From the NCBI GenBank assembly GCA_945861855.1, contig CAMAWG010000006.1, positions 1-64,000 on the forward strand: a stretch of DNA of 64,000 nucleotides, given 5' to 3'. The stretch's first letter is position 1. Every line of letters begins with the position of its first letter. Made by a program: the position numbers and the translations under genes. Source of the stretch: Rhodoplanes serenus. Lineage in GTDB: Bacteria; Pseudomonadota; Alphaproteobacteria; Rhizobiales; Xanthobacteraceae. The notes under the pieces are model-generated. The model searched no databases. It was given only the letters and a program-made list of their open reading frames with translations, and was not told the origin of the DNA. This document shows positions 1 to 7,340 of the stretch, piece after piece.

Positions 1-126
1 CGAACCTTCGCATGGATGACGCGCTGGCGACGTCTCGTGCGCGACTACGAGCAGCGTATCGACGTCTCAAAGGCCATGATCCACGTCGCCATGGGAAGCC
101 TTCTGCTCAGGCGAATTGCTCACTAA
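1..126 (+). CDS. IS5-family transposase, C-terminal fragment
   Basis: The frame is open from base 1 and stops at TAA 124-126, giving 41 residues. The peptide begins RTFAWMTRWRRLVRDYEQR and ends GSLLLRRIAH. This is the conserved C-terminus of IS5/IS427-type transposases, where the ERTFAW...RRL...DYE segment carries the last acidic catalytic residue of the DDE triad and the MGSLLLRR tail is typical. The rest of the gene lies upstream of the window, so it cannot be judged intact or broken. Confidence 0.85.
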   Translation, partial: RTFAWMTRWRRLVRDYEQRIDVSKAMIHVAMGSLLLRRIAH

Positions 127-147
127 AATGCATTCTCAAACGGACTC
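1..147 (+). mobile_element. Right end of an IS5-family insertion sequence
   Basis: The window opens inside an insertion sequence. It contains the last 41 codons of a DDE transposase and then a probable terminal inverted repeat at 129-147 (TGCATTCTCAAACGGACTC). The next three bases, 148-150, read TAA, which fits the TNA target duplications of the IS427/IS1031 branch of IS5. The left end is outside the window, so the boundary and duplication are inferred, not shown. Confidence 0.7.
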
Positions 148-150
148 TAA

Positions 151-323
151 GTCCTTTGGCGAAATGTAACGACCGCGACAAGCCATGATCTGATTCATTT
201 CGGAATATTTGCGGGTCCGACAACGGCGCACCGCCAGAGATCATTTCTACCTTATTTTTTGAGACTATATTCCAATTAGTGTAGTTGACTCATCAAGGGC
301 GCGTCTCGCGACAATCATGCGAC
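151..323. other. AT-rich spacer between the IS end and the broken Bug gene
   Basis: This stretch of about 170 bases has visibly lower GC than its neighbours, especially 241-290, which includes TTATTTTTTGAG and a CAATTAG tract. No open frame with coding character is seen. It lies between the probable IS end and the point where the truncated Bug gene becomes recognisable at about 324. It may be debris of the rearrangement that removed the 5' part of that gene. Nothing else can be identified. Confidence 0.4.
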
Positions 324-581
324 ATGGCGGAAGCGGGCGTCGAACAGACAGCGTGGCTCTGCGTGTTCGGCCCGCCCGGCCTGCCCGAGGCGATCCGCGA
401 GCGGATCGCGCGCGAGGTCGTCGCGATCGCGCAGGAACCCGCCTTCCAGACGAAATTCCGCAACACCGGCTTCGAGCCGCTCGGCCTCGGCGCCGCGGCG
501 AGCGCGCGGATGTACCGTGACGAGGTCGCCCGCTGGAGCGCGTTCATCACGGAGCGCGGGCTTTCGGAGAAGGGCCGATAG
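324..581 (+). pseudogene. Bug/TctC-family substrate-binding protein, 5'-truncated remnant
   Basis: The 85 residues from Met at 324 to the TAG at 579-581 match only the C-terminal quarter of a Bug protein, the periplasmic solute-binding component related to tripartite tricarboxylate transporters. Recognisable parts are MAEAGV, the FGPPGLPEAI stretch, and the closing DEVARWSAFITERGL, which is the usual family end. A full Bug protein is about 320 residues with a signal peptide. Here the signal peptide and about 230 residues are missing, and unrelated AT-rich sequence takes their place. An IS5-family end lies about 175 bases upstream, so an IS-associated deletion is the likely cause. The fragment would not be exported and is presumed non-functional. 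Confidence 0.8.
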
Positions 582-642
582 CCATGGAGCGGCGCGACAA
601 TCTTTAGATTGAACCTTCCCGCCGCCAGCGCGTTCATCCGGT

Positions 643-885
643 ATGAACATACCTCTGGCTGTTGCGATACTGGTAATTGGTGCTTCGGCTGCCGGGATGT
701 CGCCCGCCAGCGCTCAAAAGGTTCAAAAAGAGCAGGGCGGCGCCTACCCGGGAACCCCGGCCATGACGCGGCTGGTTCACCGAAAAGCACAACCCAACTT
801 CTGCCGCGAATACGACAAGGCGATGCGGGCGCGCGGCCACCACATGCCGCCCGGCCAGTGTGGGCAAGCCGCGCGAAAGAAATAG
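643..885 (+). CDS. Small secreted hypothetical protein
   Basis: This 80-residue protein is not recognised. It opens with a clear Sec-type signal peptide, MNIPLAVAILVIGASAAG, and a probable signal peptidase site near ASA-QK at residues 23-26. The mature part of about 55 residues is basic and proline/glycine-containing, with two cysteines (in NFCREYD and PGQCGQ) that could form one disulfide. It would be exported to the periplasm. It stands alone between the Bug remnant and another small gene, with no operon partner. The signal peptide is the main reason to believe it is real. Confidence 0.5.
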   Translation: MNIPLAVAILVIGASAAGMSPASAQKVQKEQGGAYPGTPAMTRLVHRKAQPNFCREYDKAMRARGHHMPPGQCGQAARKK

Positions 886-1034
886 CGCCGTCGCAAACTG
901 TGCCACCGGCTTGCCGGCCCGAATGCAAGCCGATGCCGATAGCCGGACGTACCGCGACGAAGCGGTGCAGGAACGGGCTCCGGAACCCAGGCCGGTTCCG
1001 GTGCGTTGCCATGCGGCTTCAAGAAGGAATCCGC

Positions 1035-1304
1035 ATGGCCCCGCGATCCAACGCTTTCGTAACCGCCCTGGCGAATGTCGTGCGGCTGTATCCGCGGCTC
1101 AGCGCGGGCCTCGCCTTCGAGCTTGGCGTGCTGGCCGGTGCGTTCATCAAGTCGGCGCGGGTGCGCGGATTGTCCGGCGCGTCGGCGAGAGTGATCGAAG
1201 CCGTGCCGCTGGTCTCCGAGCCTCGCAGGCGAAGAACGGCCAAGCGTAAGCCTTTACAAAAGCGCAAGACCGCAAAGCGTGCGGCGCAACGCAAGGCGGC
1301 TTGA
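1035..1304 (+). CDS. Small hypothetical protein with basic Lys/Arg/Ala tail
   Basis: This is 89 residues from ATG at 1035, chosen because AGAAGGA lies 6-7 bases upstream (1022-1028); the longer open frame upstream has no coding character. Residues 1-50 contain a hydrophobic, weakly amphipathic stretch (VTALANVVRLYPRLSAGLAFELG). The last 30 residues are almost all Lys, Arg and Ala, like histone-H1-type tails that can bind nucleic acid. No known domain is recognised. It runs convergent to the monooxygenase gene that ends at 1316. Function unknown; a DNA-binding role for the tail is only a guess. Confidence 0.55.
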   Translation: MAPRSNAFVTALANVVRLYPRLSAGLAFELGVLAGAFIKSARVRGLSGASARVIEAVPLVSEPRRRRTAKRKPLQKRKTAKRAAQRKAA

Positions 1305-1315
1305 TCACTTCACCG

Positions 1316-2500
1316 TTATGCGGCGGTCGCTTCCGGCACCGGCTGCTTGTACGCCTTCAGCCGCGGCATCACGTCCTGCGAGAACATCGTGAGGTTGCTC
1401 ACCGTGTCCTCGTGCGACAGGAAGCCGGCGTGGCCCATCATCAGAAGATTGCCCATGCCGCCGCAATATTCGGTGAAGTCCAGGATCTGCCGGGTCACCT
1501 GGTCGGGCGTGCCGCAGAAGAGAATGCCGGCGTCGATCAGATCCTGCACACTGCCGTGATGCATGTTCACGGCGCGGCCGTCCTTGGTGAAGCTGCGCGG
1601 CGCGCTCTGGCCGCGAAGCATCCGCGCGTTGTCGTCGACGGTGAGGAAGCCCGGCGGGTTGCGGAACGGTACATGCACGATCGCCGATGAGCGCAGGTAT
1701 CCGGCGACCAGTTCGCCGCGGCGGCGCGCTTCGGTTTCGTCCTCGGCGACGGCGACGAGGCCGAGATAGGCGACACGATCGGCCGGCGCGGGCCGCTTCC
1801 ATTTCGCCAGATAGCCCGCGCGGTAGGCGTCATAGAGCGGGCGCGTGGCATAGCCCGAGCCGAGCGTCGCCATCACATAGCCCTTCTCGCCCAGGAGCCG
1901 CGCCTGCGACTTGTTGCCGGTGGTGGTCCAGACCGGCGGATGCGGCTGCTGCACCGGGCGCGGCCAGACGTTGACCTGCCGATAGTGGAAGAACTCGCCC
2001 TCCCAGTTGAACGGCGCGTCGTGGCTGGTCATCGCCTTGAGGATGAAGTCGTGCGCCTCCCAGAAGCGGTCCATCACCGCGACCGGGTTCTGGTTCGACG
2101 CCGGGAATTCGTAGGGCACGCCCTTGATGAAGCCCATGTCGAGCCGGCCGCGCGAGATCACGTCGATGGTGGCGAGCTCCTCGGCGCAGCGCAGCGGGTC
2201 GGGGCGGTGGCCGATCGGATAGCCGAGAACGAGGATGCGCGCCTTCTTGGTCTCGCGCGCCAGCACCGAGAGGCCGACGATCACGGTCGACGACATGCAG
2301 GTCGCGGTCTGGTGGTGCTCGTTGACCATGATGTTGTAGCCGAGCTCGTCGGCGATCTTCCACTCGTCGTAGTAGCGGTGGAACAGGTCGCCGGCGGTCT
2401 TGGGATCGGCCACGCTGTTGGGCAGATTCACGCGCAGCGAGCCCGAGTGGCTGTTCCACGCCGGGTAATAGGGCTGCTCGGTGAAGTAGTAGACCTGCAT
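1316..2500 (-). CDS. LLM-class flavin-dependent oxidoreductase (luciferase-like monooxygenase)
   Basis: This 394-residue protein belongs to the bacterial luciferase-like superfamily, TIM-barrel enzymes that use reduced FMN and O2 supplied by a separate reductase. Family features are NEHHQT at residues 60-65 and the hallmark segment EELATIDVISRGRLDMGF at about 107-124. The C-terminal FCGTPDQV segment is also typical. Length is usual for the long LLM subgroup that oxidises small organic substrates. It lies 13 bases downstream of an alpha/beta hydrolase on the same strand, so the two are probably co-transcribed. A monooxygenase-plus-hydrolase pair suggests ester formation followed by hydrolysis, but the substrate is unknown. 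Confidence 0.88.
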   Translation of the reverse strand: MQVYYFTEQPYYPAWNSHSGSLRVNLPNSVADPKTAGDLFHRYYDEWKIADELGYNIMVNEHHQTATCMSSTVIVGLSVLARETKKARILVLGYPIGHRPDPLRCAEELATIDVISRGRLDMGFIKGVPYEFPASNQNPVAVMDRFWEAHDFILKAMTSHDAPFNWEGEFFHYRQVNVWPRPVQQPHPPVWTTTGNKSQARLLGEKGYVMATLGSGYATRPLYDAYRAGYLAKWKRPAPADRVAYLGLVAVAEDETEARRRGELVAGYLRSSAIVHVPFRNPPGFLTVDDNARMLRGQSAPRSFTKDGRAVNMHHGSVQDLIDAGILFCGTPDQVTRQILDFTEYCGGMGNLLMMGHAGFLSHEDTVSNLTMFSQDVMPRLKAYKQPVPEATAA

Positions 2501-2513
2501 GGCTGTCGTCTCC

Positions 2514-3341
2514 TCAGGCTCGGCGCGCGCGCGGGGCGGCTTGGGCCGCCGGAGCGTCGGCGAAGGCCAGCACCCGGCGGGCGAATTCCTCCGGCTGCTC
2601 GATATGGGGGAAGTGGCCGGCCTTCTCGATCGGCTCGAACTTCGCGCCGGCGATCAGTCCGCAATAGGCGCGTCCGTATTGCTCGCTCAGGATGCGGTCG
2701 GCCATGCCCCACAGGAACAGCGTCGGCAGCTTGATGCGATGCAGCCGGCCCTTAAGCTTGGGGTTGTGCATGTAGGGCGACCAGCAGAGCCGCGCCGTGG
2801 CCTCGCGGTTGCGCGCGGCGGAGAGCGACTCCGCCTCCGGCAGGCTCTTGTAGTCGTGCGCGCCCACCTTCGGGTCGAACCAGGCGAGCCGATCGAACTC
2901 CTCCGGCATCAGCGCCCAGATGTCGACGATGTCGCGGGTCTCGCGGTCGCCGATCTTGACGCCGACGGCGTTGGCCATGACGAGGCGCGACAGCCGCGCG
3001 GAATTCTTCGTGGCGATCTCGGCCGCGATCCAGCCGCCGAGGCCGACGCCGACGACCAGCACGTCGCGCAGATCGAGCTGGTCGAGCAGATCGAGATAGA
3101 AATACGCCACGTCGTCGACCGTGGTCATGCCCTTTGGAATCTGCGAGGTGCCGAAGCCCGGATGCGACGGCGCGATGACGCGACCGCCCTTGGCAAGCAG
3201 GGCCAGCACGGGAGCGACCGCGTCGATGCCGATGCCGGGGTGCAGGAACAGGATCGGGCGGGCGTTGGCGTTCTCCCGGCCCTTGTCGATGGCCTCGATG
3301 GTCACGCCATTCACGACCATCGACGTGATCGTGTCCGGCAT
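2514..3341 (-). CDS. Alpha/beta hydrolase lacking the nucleophile serine
   Basis: This 275-residue alpha/beta-hydrolase fold protein resembles meta-cleavage-product hydrolases and related small-substrate enzymes. HPG at 34-36 marks the oxyanion region, the acid is Asp215 in LWGMADRI, and the base is His243 in KAGHFPH. The nucleophile elbow, normally G-x-S-x-G, reads G98-V-G-L-G102: residue 100 is Gly (GGC on the coding strand) instead of Ser. Acid and base are kept, so the protein may use a serine-independent reaction, act as a lyase or dioxygenase-type hydrolase relative, or be inactive. It sits upstream of the LLM monooxygenase on the same strand. Confidence 0.85.
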   Translation of the reverse strand: MPDTITSMVVNGVTIEAIDKGRENANARPILFLHPGIGIDAVAPVLALLAKGGRVIAPSHPGFGTSQIPKGMTTVDDVAYFYLDLLDQLDLRDVLVVGVGLGGWIAAEIATKNSARLSRLVMANAVGVKIGDRETRDIVDIWALMPEEFDRLAWFDPKVGAHDYKSLPEAESLSAARNREATARLCWSPYMHNPKLKGRLHRIKLPTLFLWGMADRILSEQYGRAYCGLIAGAKFEPIEKAGHFPHIEQPEEFARRVLAFADAPAAQAAPRARRA

Positions 3342-3438
3342 GCGCGAACCCCTTTACGTTTCCTGCCCCGCTTTCCATTGCACGAGGCAGGCGGGTGTTT
3401 CAAGATCATGCCGGAACATGCGTTCGACGGAAAGGAAC

Positions 3439-4302
3439 ATGGCAATGAATACGGCCGAAAAGCTCAGCGAATTCGAAACGCGGCCGGGCGTGACCTATGC
3501 GACGCATGACAGCGTTGCGCTCGCGGGCGACCTCTATCTGCCGAAGGGCGCCGGGCCGTTTCCAGTGCTGGTCGGCGTGCATGGCGGCGGCTGGGTGCAG
3601 GGCGTGCGCGGCCAGTTCGCGCATTGGGGCAGGTATCTCGCGTCGCATGGCGTGGCGCTGTTCGCCATCAGCTACCGGCTCGCCAAACCCGGGCAGAAGA
3701 CGTTTCCGCATGCGGTGCAGGACGTGCTGGCGGCCGTTCAATACGTGCGCGGCAACGCCAAGGATTTGAACCTGGCGCCCGATCGCATCGGCGTGTTCGG
3801 CCATTCCGCCGGGGGCAATCTCGGCGCGCTGGCGGCGCTCGCGGGGAAAAAATTCGAGGGCGGCTATCCGCAGGATGCTCACGCCAAGGTCGGCACGGAC
3901 GTCAAGGTGTTCGCCGGCGTCTATGGCGTCTATGATGTCGCCGAGATGTGGGGCAAGTACAACATCCAGAGCCCGAAGCAGAACAACATCGAGCTGTTCA
4001 CCGGCGCGTCGCTGGCGGACAACCGGCAAGTCTATTTCGACGCCTCGCCGATCAGCTATGCGGTCAGCGCCAACAACAAGATCGCGATGCATCTCAGCGT
4101 CGGCACCGAGGACGATCTGGTCGATCGCCGCGCCCACACCGATGCGTTCGTGCTGGCGCTGAAGCAGGCGGGGTTCTTCGTGCGCACCACCATCCTGCAG
4201 GGCGCGCCGCACTACTGGGGCAGCGACCCGATCGACGAGCCGAACAGCTTTTCGGGTTTTCTCGCGCCGCGGCTGATGCGGTTCCTTCAGGAGAAATTGT
4301 AA
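3439..4302 (+). CDS. Alpha/beta hydrolase, HSL/BD-FAE-type esterase
   Basis: This 287-residue carboxylesterase-like protein carries the hormone-sensitive-lipase oxyanion motif HGGGW at 48-52 and the nucleophile elbow GHSAG at 121-125 (Ser123). Likely acid and base are Asp226 in GTEDDLVD and His258 in GAPHYW. Start ATG 3439 is preceded by GAAAGGA; the open frame extends upstream but overlaps the promoter region of the divergent hydrolase and has no family similarity. No signal peptide is present, so it acts in the cytoplasm. It is divergent from the LLM/hydrolase pair. It probably hydrolyses short acyl or aryl esters; the exact substrate is unknown. Confidence 0.88.
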   Translation: MAMNTAEKLSEFETRPGVTYATHDSVALAGDLYLPKGAGPFPVLVGVHGGGWVQGVRGQFAHWGRYLASHGVALFAISYRLAKPGQKTFPHAVQDVLAAVQYVRGNAKDLNLAPDRIGVFGHSAGGNLGALAALAGKKFEGGYPQDAHAKVGTDVKVFAGVYGVYDVAEMWGKYNIQSPKQNNIELFTGASLADNRQVYFDASPISYAVSANNKIAMHLSVGTEDDLVDRRAHTDAFVLALKQAGFFVRTTILQGAPHYWGSDPIDEPNSFSGFLAPRLMRFLQEKL

Positions 4303-4338
4303 GCGGGGATCGAGGGGCGGATTGGCGAAAGCGCAATC

Positions 4339-4719
4339 TCAAGCGTTGATCTTGGCAACGAAGGTGACGCCCGGCAATCCATCGAAATGCGCGTCGCAGG
4401 TCAAAAGGTCGGCACCGTGCTCCAATGCGGTGGCGTAGACAATTGCGTCCGCGGTCGCGAGCTTGTGCTTGCCGCAAAGCTCGGCAGCCGAGAGCGCGAT
4501 CTTGGTATCGAGCGGTGCGACCAGGCACATTTGCGTGAAAGCGACAACTTGATCGGCCTTGTCCTCACCGGCTTCGCGGGCGAGCCATTTCGCCAGTTCG
4601 AGTTGCACGATGGTCGGCACCAGCACGTCCGTGCGCGCGGCTATTGTTGACGCGATGACCTTGCCGGTCGGCGAGGCGATCAGCCACTCGATCCAGGCGG
4701 AGGTGTCGACGAGGCGCAT
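4339..4719 (-). CDS. vapC: PIN-domain toxin, VapC family
   Basis: This 126-residue PIN-domain ribonuclease starts MRLVDTSAWIEWL. The metal-binding acids are Asp5, Glu41 (in QLELAKW), Asp91 (TADAIVYA) and Asp109, the standard VapC set, so the toxin looks intact. VapC toxins cleave tRNA or rRNA at the active site formed by these acids until bound by the antitoxin. The ATG overlaps the antitoxin stop by one base (TGATG), so translation is coupled. Start 4719 is chosen over the longer frame to 4860 because of this overlap and because the first catalytic Asp then falls at residue 5. Confidence 0.9.
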   Translation of the reverse strand: MRLVDTSAWIEWLIASPTGKVIASTIAARTDVLVPTIVQLELAKWLAREAGEDKADQVVAFTQMCLVAPLDTKIALSAAELCGKHKLATADAIVYATALEHGADLLTCDAHFDGLPGVTFVAKINA

Positions 4720-4931
4720 CAGAAACGGTCTTTGCGATCGCGGTAGTTCTTCGCTCTTGCGCCTTTCGCTATTCCGGCGAGTTCCGCCAGTTCGGGGACG
4801 GGGACCAGCAGCACGCCCGTTCCCTTGGGGATGAAGGCGAATTCCTGGCCCGCCTTCCACCGGCGAGCGGTGCGGACGGCCTTGGGGATCGAGATCTGAA
4901 ACTTTGCCGAGAGGGTGGCGGTTTCGGACAT
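4719..4931 (-). CDS. vapB: AbrB/MazE-type antitoxin, VapB family
   Basis: This 70-residue protein has a swapped-hairpin AbrB DNA-binding domain at about residues 1-45: SAKFQISIPKAVR is the classic SpoVT/AbrB start, followed by RRWKAGQEFAFIPKG. The C-terminal tail is rich in Lys, Arg and Asp and would wrap around the PIN toxin. It is the first gene of a two-gene operon with vapC and should repress its own promoter, alone or as a VapBC complex. An inverted repeat immediately upstream at 4935-4968 is a good candidate site. Confidence 0.9.
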   Translation of the reverse strand: MSETATLSAKFQISIPKAVRTARRWKAGQEFAFIPKGTGVLLVPVPELAELAGIAKGARAKNYRDRKDRF

Positions 4932-4934
4932 TTT

Positions 4935-4968
4935 CTTACCTTTGATTGATCGATATTATATTGGTAAG
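4935..4968 (-). promoter_or_regulatory. Probable vapBC operator/promoter
   Basis: The bases just upstream of the vapB ATG contain the inverted repeat CTTACC (4935-4940) and GGTAAG (4963-4968). Between them lies an AT-rich core (TGATTGATCGATATTATA) that also contains the palindrome ATCGAT. The repeat starts 4 bases from the start codon, so the bound antitoxin complex would cover the promoter and ribosome-binding region. This matches the autoregulation usual for vapBC operons. The assignment rests on position and symmetry only. Confidence 0.5.
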
Positions 4969-5030
4969 AAATTAACACGATCCGGACGTTCCCGGAAGCC
5001 CAAACCGTGACCGAGGGTCCGCGATCTGGG

Positions 5031-5924
5031 TCAATCCCGCCCGCGCATGAAGTCGGGCGTCGGCGGCGGCCCCCACATGTAGGCGACCTGCTTGTGGTCC
5101 CAGACCTTCGGCCGCTGCGGGCGGTCGTGGTGCCAGGGCCGCGGGTCGAAATAGCCGAGCGCCTCGTCCTTCATCTGGTCGAGCTCGGCGTAGAACTCGA
5201 CCACCCAGTCGTCGTGGTCGCGGTGGAAGGCGGCGACGTTGTGGCCGGGGCCGAGCCGCACCGGGCCCCAGATGATCGGGATCTTCCGCTCGCCGAACAG
5301 ATCGCAGGCGGTCTGCAGGTGCGAGAAGTCCCGCAGCTCGAAGGCGATGTGGTGCATCTTGACGTTCTTGCCGGTGATGAAATTCACCGCATGGTGGTCG
5401 GCGTTGCAGCGCATGAAGACGAAGAAGTCGCCGATCCAGTCGGAGACGCGGAAGCCCAGCACCTCGCCGTAGAACCTAGCCATGACCTTCGGCTCCTGCG
5501 TGACGAAGGCGACGTGGCCGAGCTTGAGCGCGCCCACCCCGACCACCTGCTCGTGGTTGCCGATCGTGCTCCATTCGCGGAACAGCTCGATAGTGGTGCC
5601 CTTGGGGTCCTGGAACGACAGCACCCTGGGCAGGCCGGGAATCGAATCGTTGCGCTCCTCCGCCGCCACGCCATGCTTCTGCAGTTCGCGCTGCAGGTCG
5701 CCGAAATCGGCATTCGGCGCGACCTCGAACGACAGCTTGCTGCATCGCGCCTGCGTGCCCGCCTGCAGTTCGATGACGAGCTGACCCATCTTGGTAGCGA
5801 GAAACGCGCGCTTGTCCTCGCGGCCCGCGAGGGAGAGGCCGATCACCTGGGTGTAATGATCGATCGCCTTGGCGAGATCGGGGGTCTCGAAGGTGGCGTG
5901 GCCGATCCGCAGCACTTTGATCAT
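5031..5924 (-). CDS. VOC-family extradiol-type ring-cleavage dioxygenase
   Basis: This 297-residue protein has two vicinal-oxygen-chelate modules, an N-terminal half at about 1-120 and a catalytic half at about 130-260. The likely Fe(II) ligands are His137 (LGHVAF), His191 or His192 (MHHIAF) and Glu243 (WVVEFYAEL), the two-His-one-Glu set of catechol-2,3-dioxygenase-type enzymes. Start ATG 5924 is preceded by GGAAGAGG; the open frame upstream is noise. It lies downstream of a methyltransferase and near an HpaB-type hydroxylase, whose catecholic product it could cleave by meta fission. The substrate is inferred only from context. Confidence 0.85.
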   Translation of the reverse strand: MIKVLRIGHATFETPDLAKAIDHYTQVIGLSLAGREDKRAFLATKMGQLVIELQAGTQARCSKLSFEVAPNADFGDLQRELQKHGVAAEERNDSIPGLPRVLSFQDPKGTTIELFREWSTIGNHEQVVGVGALKLGHVAFVTQEPKVMARFYGEVLGFRVSDWIGDFFVFMRCNADHHAVNFITGKNVKMHHIAFELRDFSHLQTACDLFGERKIPIIWGPVRLGPGHNVAAFHRDHDDWVVEFYAELDQMKDEALGYFDPRPWHHDRPQRPKVWDHKQVAYMWGPPPTPDFMRGRD

Positions 5925-5946
5925 GGTGTGACCTCTTCCGAATGAC

Positions 5947-6552
5947 TTACTTGCGTCCCACAAGATCGATAAGCGCGGCCATGCCGGAATGCCGGCTGCC
6001 CTCCTGGAGCTCGCTATCGTACTCCGTAATCTCGACCGAAGAAAAATCGGCGAAAGCCTGTTCCAGCAGCGCGCGGGTGTAAAGCCGGTCGGGCTCGGAG
6101 GGGCCGCCTGATTTGTATTGGAGCTGCCCCAGCCCATAGCCTTCGAGCAGCAGCAGCCCGCCGGGCTTGAGCGTGCGCTTGATGCCGGCGAAAATCTTCT
6201 GACGCGCCGACGGCGCGCAGAATTGGAAAAAGATGGCCACAACGACGTCGAATGCCTCGGCCGGCCAATTCCATGTTTCCAGATCGGCCTGTTCGGTGCG
6301 GATCGTCACGTTTCGCTCTTTCGCCAGCGCGCGCGCTTTCGCCAGCGCCGTCGGCGAGAAGTCCAGGGCAAGCACGTCGAGACCCTGCTCGGCGAGGAAG
6401 ACGCCGTTGCGGCCCTCGCCATCGGCGATCGAGAGGGCTTTCCGGCCGGGCTTCAGCAGATGAGCCTTGCTCTCGAGGAATGCATTCGGCTCGGTTCCGA
6501 AATGATATCCGGGGGCCGAAAATCGCGCTTCCCATCGCTCCAATTCGGACAT
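5947..6552 (-). CDS. Class I SAM-dependent methyltransferase
   Basis: This 201-residue protein starts WEARFSAPGYHFG, as TehB/thiopurine-type small methyltransferases do. The SAM-binding loop is degenerate, SIADGEGRNG at about residues 41-50. LDFSPTALAKAR at about 63-74 is the acidic loop that binds the ribose, and LKPGGLLLLEGYG is the conserved motif before strand 5. It is soluble and cytoplasmic. The gene is 22 bases upstream of the VOC dioxygenase on the same strand, so the two may be co-transcribed. Possible roles are detoxification of an electrophile, thiol or metalloid, but the substrate cannot be predicted. Confidence 0.82.
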   Translation of the reverse strand: MSELERWEARFSAPGYHFGTEPNAFLESKAHLLKPGRKALSIADGEGRNGVFLAEQGLDVLALDFSPTALAKARALAKERNVTIRTEQADLETWNWPAEAFDVVVAIFFQFCAPSARQKIFAGIKRTLKPGGLLLLEGYGLGQLQYKSGGPSEPDRLYTRALLEQAFADFSSVEITEYDSELQEGSRHSGMAALIDLVGRK

Positions 6553-6619
6553 CGCAGGCGCATCCTTCGCGGCCGAGGTTGATGGACGATGTGGCGGGTG
6601 GCAAGGACAAAGCGCGAAT

Positions 6620-7222
6620 TCAATCCTGCCCTGCGCGCAACGATCTCATGCGTTTACGGTCGGAGTGCCGGATTTCCTCGAGCGCGTCCTCGCTGTTGCG
6701 CGCGAACTTTTCGAGAAAACGCGACACCACCGCGAATTCCTCGCGCGACACGTTCTGAAACAGGCGGTCGTTGACGCGCCGCAGCAGCGGGTTGACCGCG
6801 CGGATCGCGGCCTCGCCTTTGCGCGAGAGCCGGACCAGCACGCTGCGGCGGTCGCGCATGCTGGGCTGCTTCGTCAAAAGACCCTTGGCGATCAGGCGTC
6901 CCACCTCCGTCGTCACATGCGTCGAGGCTAGCTGGGTGTGGCCCGCGAGCGCGCGGATCGACACGCCTTCGCTGCCCTGCCGGTAGGCGGCCCCGATCAG
7001 CACGATGAACTGCGATGCGGTGAGCGCCAGCGCCCGGCCGAAGGCTTCGCGGCACGAATGCAGCCGGCCGAACGCCAGCACCATCAGGTAGAGCGTCTCG
7101 CGGAATGCAACGTCGCCGCCGGACTGGAGCATCGGCGGAAGCGTGACGGTCGCCGGCGCCACGAATTCGCGGCGCCGCGCCGGGGCGCTCTTTCGACCGG
7201 TGCTCTTTTTCCCTGGGGTCAT
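6620..7222 (-). CDS. MarR-family transcriptional regulator
   Basis: This 200-residue protein has a winged helix-turn-helix domain at about residues 60-150. The recognition helix lies around TQLASTHVTTEVGRLIAKGLL and the wing around DRRSVLVRLSRKG, the canonical MarR DxRs...LT-type pattern. About 35 basic, disordered residues precede the domain. MarR proteins usually repress catabolic genes and are released by the aromatic substrate. The gene is divergent from the HpaB-type monooxygenase at 7341, and a perfect palindrome lies between them. This makes it the likely switch for that gene and for itself; control of the cluster beyond 8.8 kb is possible but not shown. Confidence 0.9.
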   Translation of the reverse strand: MTPGKKSTGRKSAPARRREFVAPATVTLPPMLQSGGDVAFRETLYLMVLAFGRLHSCREAFGRALALTASQFIVLIGAAYRQGSEGVSIRALAGHTQLASTHVTTEVGRLIAKGLLTKQPSMRDRRSVLVRLSRKGEAAIRAVNPLLRRVNDRLFQNVSREEFAVVSRFLEKFARNSEDALEEIRHSDRKRMRSLRAGQD

Positions 7223-7253
7223 GGGGTCGCCTATAGCATAACGCCCGCTTGAC

Positions 7254-7292
7254 CTCCAGAATTTAGCTACATAATGTAGCTAAATTCTGGAG
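7254..7292. promoter_or_regulatory. Perfect palindrome, probable MarR operator
   Basis: The arms 7254-7272 and 7274-7292 are exact reverse complements, 19 bases each, around a single A at 7273. The core reads TAGCTACATAATGTAGCTA. The site lies 32 bases upstream of the MarR start codon and 48 bases upstream of the HpaB-type gene. It is the only AT-rich stretch in the gap. Perfect symmetry between divergent regulator and target is typical of a MarR dimer operator. A terminator is unlikely because the flanking genes are transcribed away from it. Confidence 0.72.
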
Positions 7293-7340
7293 TTAAATGG
7301 CGCAAAAGCCCATAGCGCGCCCAACGCGGAGAAACAGGCC

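Noticed and set aside
1019-1294. Minus-strand 91-codon frame opposite the small basic protein
   Set aside because: The plus-strand frame has a good ribosome-binding site and a sensible domain layout; the minus frame has neither.
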